Origin: Geopsychrobacter sp.
GTDB taxonomy: Bacteria > Desulfobacterota > Desulfuromonadia > Desulfuromonadales > Geopsychrobacteraceae
Assembly (NCBI GenBank): GCA_030620915.1
Contig: JAUXIR010000101.1
Location: 1 to 6,172 of the forward strand
Reading direction: 5' to 3'
Length of the DNA stretch: 6,172 nucleotides
Positions 1 to 5,016 of this stretch are shown in pieces. Below the pieces are notes generated by a model. The model made no database searches and was not told the origin of the DNA. It saw only the letters and a list, made by a program, of their open reading frames with translations. Both the position numbers and the translations under genes were made by a program. Numbering within the stretch: the first letter of the stretch is position 1; every line of letters starts with the position of its first letter.

Positions 1-1842
1 CGCCAGGGTCAGCGGAATGCGCAGGTCGATGCGCGAACCCTCTCCCGGGGTACTGCTGACATTGATTTTGCCCTTGATCTTCTCCAGGTTCTTTTTGACC
101 ACGTCCATGCCGACCCCGCGGCCGGAGATGTCGGTGACCTTTGCCGCGGTAGAGAAACCCGGCATGAAGATCATGTTGTAGATCTCCTTGTCGCTCAGAT
201 CGGAACCATCCCCCTCGATCAAGCCCTTGCTGATCGCTTTTTCCAGAATTCTTTCCCGATTCAGGCCGCGACCGTTGTCCTGTACCGTGACCCAGACCTC
301 GCCTTCTTCGTGGCGTGCCGTAAGGGTGACCGTGCCTTTTTCATCCTTGCCCGCGGCAACCCGTTCATCGGGAGGTTCAAGGCCATGGTCGAGGCTGTTC
401 CGCAGTAGGTGGACCAGCGGATCGGTGATGGTTTCGATGACAGTTTTATCGATCTCGGTCTCCTCGCCGATCAGTATCAGATCGACCTTTTTGCCCGCCT
501 TGGTCGAGAGATCGTGAACCAGGCGGATCATACGGCGGAACAGGCCCGCAACCGGGATCATACGGATGGTCATCGCCATCTCCTGAAGCTCACGCACCAG
601 TTTCGACATGTGCTGTCCGGCCTTGGTGAAGTTCTCAAGCTCCAACCCTTTAAGGTCTGGGTTGTTGATCAGCATGTTCTCGGCGATAACCATTTCGCCG
701 ATCAGGTTGATCAGGTTGTCGAGTTTTCCCAGGTCGACACGAATATCCTGTTTTTTTGCGGTGGCAGCGGCTCTCTTGGCCGGGGGTTTGATCTCTTTCT
801 GTTGTTTTTTCTGTGCCGCTTGCTGTTGCTTAACCGCGCTCGAAACCTGTGCCGGGGTGGCATTTCCTTGGTCGATCAGAATTTGACCGACCGGTTTTTT
901 CTGGGTTTCAACTGCCGCGGCGACATGTTCTGAATCTACACCTTGATCGATCAGAATTTCACCGATCATCGGTGGTAGAAGTTTCTGTAGCTGCTGCAGA
1001 TTTTCATCCAGACCTGGAATTCCGCCCTCGCGGCCCTCGCTGATTTCAGCAACGGCACTTTGGAGCAGATCGAGTGCTGCCAGCAGGCTGTCCGCTGGAT
1101 TGTCAACCGCGAGGGGGCCCCCCGATTTGGCACGATCAAGCACGGTTTCCATCTGATGGGCAATGCTCTCCATCTCGGCATAGCCAAAGAAACCGCAGTT
1201 GCCCTTGAAGCTATGCATATTACGGAACAGGTCAGCTAAGGCATCGGGATCGTTGCTGTTCTCCCCCCAGGCCAGCATCCCTTGTTCAGCATTTTGCAGC
1301 AGCTCGACACCTTCGGTGACGAAGCTCTGGCGCATTTCATCATTGATCTCAAGCTGTGGTAATTCAGCCGCGGCGCCGACCTCGACCGTCTGGTCGATAG
1401 CTGGCGGCTCTTCTTCGGGTTCTTCCCCGGCGTCTTGCGCGACTTCGATCGCCTGGTGAAGTTGTTCGGCCATGACATCGGCGGCGCCGACCATTTCGTC
1501 ATCGGTATAGTTGTTTTCGACCATTTCGAGTGCTTCCTTGGCGAAGTCACAAGCCGCACAAAGCAGGTTGACATGGTCGGGGATCAGGGTGATTTCACCG
1601 TTGCGAATCAGGTCGAGCAAGTTTTCGGCAGCATGGGCGACTCGAGTCATGTGATCAAATTCGAGAAAGCCGGCGCTCCCTTTCATGGAGTGAAAGAGGC
1701 GGAAGATAGCATTCATCGTCTCCGGGTCACTGTCGTGGCCCAGTTCGATAATCTGCGGTTCCAGCTGCTCGATCATGTCCCGGCTTTCGGTGACAAACTC
1801 CTGGATTATCTCAATTTGGTCGTCGTCGATGTTTGTAGCCAT
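1..1842 (-). CDS. cheA: Chemotaxis histidine kinase CheA, tandem Hpt domains (C-terminus beyond the window)
   Basis: Cytoplasmic kinase that autophosphorylates on histidine under control of chemoreceptors and passes phosphate to CheY/CheB-type regulators. 614 codons are present, open to the left edge. Hpt domain 1 covers about residues 7-110, with LFHSMKGSAGF placing the phospho-His at 51. Hpt domain 2 covers about 167-270, with MHSFKGNCGF and His210. A linker (about 275-365) carries two ILIDQG repeats and a Lys/Gln/Ala-rich stretch. The P3 dimerisation helices begin near 366 (KQDIRVDLGKLDNLINLIGE). The ATPase domain has an N box HLLRNSLDHG (Asn482), G1 DNGRG (522-526), an F-box region MPGFSTA and G2 GRGVGMD (574-580). 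All key catalytic residues are present. The usual CheY-binding P2 domain is not recognisable; the CheW-like P5 domain should lie off the left edge. The ATG at 1842 is the only sensible start, because an in-frame TAA lies two codons upstream. The ribosome site is weak (GGGACGG). Confidence 0.97.
   Translation of the reverse strand, partial: MATNIDDDQIEIIQEFVTESRDMIEQLEPQIIELGHDSDPETMNAIFRLFHSMKGSAGFLEFDHMTRVAHAAENLLDLIRNGEITLIPDHVNLLCAACDFAKEALEMVENNYTDDEMVGAADVMAEQLHQAIEVAQDAGEEPEEEPPAIDQTVEVGAAAELPQLEINDEMRQSFVTEGVELLQNAEQGMLAWGENSNDPDALADLFRNMHSFKGNCGFFGYAEMESIAHQMETVLDRAKSGGPLAVDNPADSLLAALDLLQSAVAEISEGREGGIPGLDENLQQLQKLLPPMIGEILIDQGVDSEHVAAAVETQKKPVGQILIDQGNATPAQVSSAVKQQQAAQKKQQKEIKPPAKRAAATAKKQDIRVDLGKLDNLINLIGEMVIAENMLINNPDLKGLELENFTKAGQHMSKLVRELQEMAMTIRMIPVAGLFRRMIRLVHDLSTKAGKKVDLILIGEETEIDKTVIETITDPLVHLLRNSLDHGLEPPDERVAAGKDEKGTVTLTARHEEGEVWVTVQDNGRGLNRERILEKAISKGLIEGDGSDLSDKEIYNMIFMPGFSTAAKVTDISGRGVGMDVVKKNLEKIKGKINVSSTPGEGSRIDLRIPLTLA
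866..967 (-). repeat. Internal duplication in the CheA linker (two ILIDQG units)
   Basis: Two 27-base direct copies, at 866-892 and 941-967, match at 24 of 27 positions and are offset by exactly 75 bases (25 codons). They encode IGEILIDQG (293-301) and VGQILIDQG (318-326) of CheA. Each is followed by a helix-like tail ending in Gln (HVAAAVETQ and QVSSAVKQQ). The pattern (hydrophobic-G-x-x-L-x-x-x-G, then a helix ending in Q) resembles the repeat of MshEN/GspE N-terminal domains. However, the Arg that begins that motif is absent, and the spacing is 25 rather than about 29 residues. What is seen is the duplication; the domain resemblance is inference. Confidence 0.75.
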
Positions 1843-1845
1843 GAT

Positions 1846-1905
1846 TTACCGTCCCGAGAAAAGTAGTTGTCGTCTGTAGTGAAAAGCAGAGTAGCGTTTA
1901 TTCAT
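1846..1905 (-). other. Possible 19-codon leader ORF upstream of cheA
   Basis: On the minus strand an ATG at 1905 opens a short frame, MNKRYSAFHYRRQLLFSGR, that ends at a TAA (1846-1848). The TAA is in the same frame as cheA and is separated from its ATG by a single codon. The frame lies wholly inside the predicted cheA leader. No good ribosome-binding site precedes it, and the predicted transcript start (about 1912) leaves only about 7 bases ahead of it, so it would be read as a near-leaderless peptide if at all. It may be chance. Confidence 0.2.
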
Positions 1906-1918
1906 GAGTTGAGACCTA

Positions 1919-1946
1919 ATTATAGCGAGGATTGGTTTGTGATCAA
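1919..1946 (-). promoter_or_regulatory. Sigma-70-type promoter for cheA
   Basis: Read on the minus strand, a -35 box TTGATC (1941-1946) is followed by a 16-base spacer and a perfect -10 box TATAAT (1919-1924). A very AT-rich tract (about 1947-1972) sits just upstream, where an UP element would be. Transcription would start near 1912, giving a leader of about 70 bases before the cheA ATG at 1842. No sigma-28 (flagellar) or sigma-54 motif was seen here, so this chemotaxis unit looks housekeeping-driven. Confidence 0.7.
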
Positions 1947-2058
1947 GTAAAATTTAAGAAATATTAATCAATGGCTGCTTTTTATTATTCCCCCTTCATT
2001 CTGTCTGTCATTTCACGGTGTGTTGCAGATGGGTATGAGCGCAGGAAACCTTGATTGG

Positions 2059-2099
2059 CCTGTTTCTACATCAACAGGGCTGGTCCTGATCGGATCAGG
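2059..2099. repeat. Two adjacent perfect inverted repeats
   Basis: First, CCTGTT (2059-2064) pairs with AACAGG (2073-2078) across an 8-base loop. Six bases later, CCTGATC (2085-2091) pairs with GATCAGG (2093-2099) around a single central base, making a 15-base palindrome. The palindrome's centre is too tight for an RNA hairpin of full length, so it looks more like a dimeric protein-binding site. Neither is followed by a T run, so they are not intrinsic terminators. Function is unknown; they lie about 25-65 bases ahead of the doubtful ORF at 2126. Confidence 0.5.
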
Positions 2100-2125
2100 C
2101 TGGAATTGGAATATAAGGGGTTGAT

Positions 2126-2413
2126 TTGATTGGGGTTGCTATGTGGACGTTAATTCTGGAGCCGGGTAAAAAGCACCCCGGAACTGCGGATCGACATGAC
2201 AATTTCCCTCTTACTGTTATAAGCGGGGAAGGAAAGGACACCCAATTTCTCTTTCAGAATCTTTCACAGACGATGCTTGGCCAGTGCGTCAATCAAGATG
2301 TGATCCTCGGCAACAGCCGAGCCGGCGAAAATGAACCTTGGCAGTACCTAAGAAAATGGCGCAAGTCATATCTACATACGTTAATTACCGGCAGACATAT
2401 CTTAAACAGGTAA
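2126..2413 (+). CDS. Doubtful small hypothetical protein (95 codons)
   Basis: A free-standing frame starting at TTG 2126, with a good ribosome site AAGGGG (2115-2120) five bases upstream. An alternative ATG at 2141 also has a GGGG run five bases ahead. The product is polar, with no signal peptide, membrane helix or motif that I recognise. Third-position base use is close to even, unlike the GC-rich third positions of cheA, pcnB and miaA nearby, which argues against a long-standing gene. Its only positive evidence is the ribosome site and the lack of overlap with other genes. It could be chance, a young or transferred gene, or part of a noncoding RNA. Confidence 0.25.
   Translation: MIGVAMWTLILEPGKKHPGTADRHDNFPLTVISGEGKDTQFLFQNLSQTMLGQCVNQDVILGNSRAGENEPWQYLRKWRKSYLHTLITGRHILNR
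2306..2321 (+). repeat. Perfect 6-bp hairpin with a 4-base loop
   Basis: CTCGGC (2306-2311), loop AACA, GCCGAG (2316-2321). It is GC-rich and should fold stably in RNA, but no U tract follows (the next bases are CCGGCGAAAA), so it is not an intrinsic terminator. It lies inside the doubtful 2126-2413 frame and could equally belong to a structured noncoding RNA. Confidence 0.45.
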
Positions 2414-2663
2414 TATTGATGAACAGCAGAAAGGCGGTTAAGTTGGCTTGGGAATAGGTGTTTTTGGGTTTGTTGATTGGCGGTGAATACTGTTAGAGCA
2501 CGCCCCTGATACCTGAAAAACAGCTCGGTGCATGGTTGGAATCAGTGTTCATGCCCGTGATAAATTTGGTAGGTCAGGTGTTCTGGTTCCCTGTGCTGGA
2601 AGAGAGAGGGCCGCTGTTCTCATCAGTAGTTATCAAGAAGGCTTATGTAAATTGAGGGGTTTC

Positions 2664-2672
2664 TGCTATAGT
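2664..2672 (+). promoter_or_regulatory. Extended -10 promoter for the pcnB-miaA-glycosyltransferase unit
   Basis: TGCTATAGT contains the extended -10 element TG (2664-2665), one base, then TATAGT (2667-2672; 5 of 6 to consensus). No good -35 box sits at the right distance: a TTGAGG at 2652-2657 is too close. Extended -10 promoters can do without one. Transcription would start near 2679, leaving a leader of about 28 bases before the ATG at 2707. Confidence 0.5.
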
Positions 2673-2706
2673 TCGCGGCAATATTTGCTCGCAGTGAAAG
2701 TACGTG

Positions 2707-3987
2707 ATGCCCGAGTTGAAAAAAATAATTTTAGATCCTGAAGACTCAGGCGTGCCCTGTGTATTGCCGCGCGCCGAGCATTGCATCTCGCGTAATCAGA
2801 TCGATGAGCATGCCTTGAAGGTGCTCTACCGTCTCAACCGGCAGGGGCACATGGCCTACCTGGTTGGGGGGAGTGTACGCGATCTGTTGCTGGGGAGAAC
2901 TCCGAAAGATTTCGATGTCGGTACCGATGCGACCCCAAATCAGGTCAAGACCCTTTTCCGCAATTGCTTCCTGGTCGGTCGACGTTTCCGTCTGGCACAT
3001 ATCCGTTTTCGCGGCAATCTGTTGGTTGAGGTTGCGACCTTTCGCCGCAATCCTGATGAAAGTGAGCTGCCTGAGAACGATGACGAGCACTTTCATTTTG
3101 TGCAGAATGTTTTTGGTGACCCGCGCGAAGATGCCTTCCGACGTGACTTTACGATCAACGCCCTTTTTTACAATATCGACGACTTTTCGGTCATCGACCA
3201 CGTTGGCGGATTAAAGGATCTCGAAGAGCGAACCTTGAGGATGATTGGTGATCCGCTGGTGCGCTTCGAGGAAGATCCGGTGCGGATGCTGCGCGCGTTG
3301 GAGTTTTCGGCACGACTCGATTTTACCATCGATGATGAGATCATCTCTGCTATCGATCAGCGTAGCCATCTGCTGTCGAGTGCCTCAAGCGCGCGCCTGC
3401 GCGAGGAGATCATGGAGCTGTTCCGCCACCGGGTGGCCGGACAGGTCTGTGAGATGGCACAACTTTACGGTCTGCTTGATCAGCTGTTTGCCGATATCCC
3501 CTTCTTGCCGCAAACCTTTGAATTGTTGAAGTTGATTGATCAGCGCACCGCAGAAGGCAAGCCTATTCGTGAAAGTCTGGCGCTTGCCGGTCTGGTTCTG
3601 CCTGCTTTCTTCGAGCGCTGTCCGGTTGAGCGCAGCCAGCATATTAACGATGCCCTCGCGGTTGCCGATAAATTGCTGCGGCCCCACTGCCTGACCTACA
3701 GCATTGCTCAGGGAATTCGCTGTGAAGCCAGAGATCTGCTGATCGGCTGTTTCCGCCTGGCGCGTGGGCGTGGCTTGAAGGGGGAATCTCGTTTTCTGCG
3801 TCATCCTTTTACTCCCCAGATTTTTGAATTTTTCGCTCTCTGGTGTCAGATCGATCATAGCCTGAACGATAAATTTGCCAACTGGCTGGGAGCACTGGCA
3901 AGTGATGCCGGCGAGCACACCGGCGAACGGAAAAGCCCAAGGCGAAGGCGTCGGAGACCACGGCGTAAGGCTGCGATGTCGAGTTGA
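2707..3987 (+). CDS. pcnB: Poly(A) polymerase / tRNA nucleotidyltransferase family protein (PcnB-like)
   Basis: Template-independent nucleotidyltransferase of the class II pol-beta superfamily. PcnB adds 3' poly(A) tails that speed mRNA and small-RNA decay; close relatives add A or CC to tRNA ends. Length 426 residues, near the usual size for PcnB. Seen: LVGGSVRDLLLG (the GGxVRD loop at 54-59), then KDFDVGT with catalytic Asp68 and Asp70, and the PcnB-type block GRRFRLAHIRF (91-101). These are followed by EVATFRR (Glu108 as probable third metal ligand), RRDFTINAL (145-153) and EEDPVRMLRALEF (from 188) in the neck region. The tail (about 410-426) is Arg-rich, SPRRRRRRPRR, as in many PcnB proteins, and probably binds RNA. 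No HD domain. ATG 2707 is preferred over GTG 2704 because the weak GAAAG ribosome site is better spaced from it. First gene of a probable operon; miaA follows after 61 bases. Confidence 0.9.
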   Translation: MPELKKIILDPEDSGVPCVLPRAEHCISRNQIDEHALKVLYRLNRQGHMAYLVGGSVRDLLLGRTPKDFDVGTDATPNQVKTLFRNCFLVGRRFRLAHIRFRGNLLVEVATFRRNPDESELPENDDEHFHFVQNVFGDPREDAFRRDFTINALFYNIDDFSVIDHVGGLKDLEERTLRMIGDPLVRFEEDPVRMLRALEFSARLDFTIDDEIISAIDQRSHLLSSASSARLREEIMELFRHRVAGQVCEMAQLYGLLDQLFADIPFLPQTFELLKLIDQRTAEGKPIRESLALAGLVLPAFFERCPVERSQHINDALAVADKLLRPHCLTYSIAQGIRCEARDLLIGCFRLARGRGLKGESRFLRHPFTPQIFEFFALWCQIDHSLNDKFANWLGALASDAGEHTGERKSPRRRRRRPRRKAAMSS

Positions 3988-4048
3988 GCAGATTCAAGGC
4001 GTTTTCGTGCCCCTGCGCGAGACAGGTTTTTGGTTTGTTTGTTGGGTC

Positions 4049-4972
4049 ATGGTCAATCAAATGAAGAACTCTCCACAAAAAATCGATGTACTGGTGATTC
4101 TCGGCGGAACGGCCGGTGGTAAAACCGCCCTCGCCGTGCAGGCCGCTCGGCGACTGAATGCTGAAATCATCTCGGCCGATTCTCGGCAGGTTTATCGCGG
4201 TATGGATCTTGGCACCGGTAAGGATCTGGCTGAGTATGGCGACATCCCCTACCATCTGATCGATATTGCCGCAGCGGGTACTGAATACAACGTCTTTAAT
4301 TTTCAGCGCGACTGTTTTGCTGCCATCGAGGAGATCTCTGCGCGTGGAAACTTACCGCTTATCTGTGGTGGGACCGCCATGTATCTTGACTCTGTCCTGC
4401 GTGGATACAGACTCGTCGAGGTGCCGGAAAACCCCCAGCTGAGGCTGGAGCTATCCCGGTTGACTGATGATCAGTTACGGGAACGCTTGACTGAGTTGAA
4501 ACCTCTGCAACCCAACCGCACCGATCTTGATGATCGAGATCGTCTGGAACGAGCGCTTGAAATCGCGCTCGGGGAATCAAGCTGTCGCGATCTCCCCCCC
4601 CTCCCTGAAATCAAACCACTTGTCTTCGGTTTGCGCTGGCCACGGGAAATCCAGCGTCAGCGGATCGCCCTGCGCCTGCAGCAGCGATTCGATGAGGGGA
4701 TGATCGATGAGGTGCAGCGCTTGCATGATGACGGCGTCGCCTGGGAGAAGTTGGAGTTCTACGGCTTGGAATATCGCCTGATTGCCCAGCATCTGCAGGG
4801 CCGGCTTACCCGGAATGACATGGTACAGAAGCTGCGCAGTGCAATCTGCCTGTTTGCCAAGCGCCAGGAAAATTTCTTTCGCCGGATGGAGAAGCAGGGG
4901 GTGGAGATCCATTGGCTGGATGGTCAGGGGGATCCGTTTGAGGCGATGTGTCGAATTATTGCGGCGATATGA
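4049..4972 (+). CDS. miaA: tRNA dimethylallyltransferase, divergent MiaA-type
   Basis: MiaA transfers the dimethylallyl group of DMAPP to N6 of A37, beside the anticodon in tRNAs reading codons that start with U. The product is 307 residues from ATG 4049, a normal family length. Seen: P-loop GGTAGGKT (19-26), SADSRQVYRGMDLGTGK (42-58) containing the conserved substrate-site Asp44, PYHLIDI, and GGTAMYL in the middle. Later come FYGLEYR (237-243), where the standard family has a QAIGYKE-like block, and FAKRQENFFRR (AKRQ at 270-273) near the end. The P-loop has Gly where most MiaA have Pro and Ser (GPTASGKT). The frame is open far upstream into pcnB. ATG 4061 and GTG 4007 (with AAGG seven bases ahead) are alternative starts, but neither ATG has a good ribosome site. 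A glycosyltransferase gene follows after 44 bases. Confidence 0.9.
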   Translation: MVNQMKNSPQKIDVLVILGGTAGGKTALAVQAARRLNAEIISADSRQVYRGMDLGTGKDLAEYGDIPYHLIDIAAAGTEYNVFNFQRDCFAAIEEISARGNLPLICGGTAMYLDSVLRGYRLVEVPENPQLRLELSRLTDDQLRERLTELKPLQPNRTDLDDRDRLERALEIALGESSCRDLPPLPEIKPLVFGLRWPREIQRQRIALRLQQRFDEGMIDEVQRLHDDGVAWEKLEFYGLEYRLIAQHLQGRLTRNDMVQKLRSAICLFAKRQENFFRRMEKQGVEIHWLDGQGDPFEAMCRIIAAI

Positions 4973-5016
4973 AATTCTAGATCGTCCGATTTCGATTTCG
5001 CGCAGCTGTCGTTGAT

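Larger units (their letters stand above)
1947..2651. other. Long intergenic region between divergent units, mostly unexplained
   Basis: About 700 bases between the cheA promoter and the promoter of the rightward genes. The part nearest cheA is AT-rich. I found no tRNA-like T-loop sequence, no riboswitch I recognise and no clear terminator. What it does hold is three short perfect hairpins (listed separately) and a weakly supported reading frame at 2126-2413. The stretch from about 2415 to 2650 shows nothing I can assign on either strand. It could contain a small RNA, regulatory sites, or the remains of a lost gene. Confidence 0.6.

Noticed and set aside
409..933. 174-codon plus-strand frame with several others inside the cheA region
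   Set aside because: Antisense to well-conserved CheA codons, including the ATPase N box; the translations are low-complexity or resemble no family. They arise from the codon bias of cheA.
2163..2182. CCGGG/CCCGG stem with a 10-base loop, considered as part of a riboswitch
   Set aside because: No surrounding conserved core of any riboswitch I know (including the c-di-GMP classes) and no expression platform.
2532..2741. 69-codon frame upstream of pcnB
   Set aside because: It runs through the predicted pcnB promoter and into the pcnB coding start, has no ribosome site and resembles no family.
2746..3201. 151-codon minus-strand frame
   Set aside because: Exactly antisense to the catalytic domain of the PcnB-like protein, with no recognisable product.
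4011..4034. CCTG-CAGG stem followed by TTTTT between pcnB and miaA, considered as a terminator
   Set aside because: The stem is only 4 bp with a 7-base loop and the T run is short; too weak to separate the genes convincingly.
3385..4255. Two overlapping minus-strand frames across pcnB and miaA
   Set aside because: Antisense to conserved coding sequence on the plus strand, including the MiaA P-loop; no family resemblance.
4577..4912. 111-codon minus-strand frame
   Set aside because: Shadow of the conserved C-terminal half of miaA.
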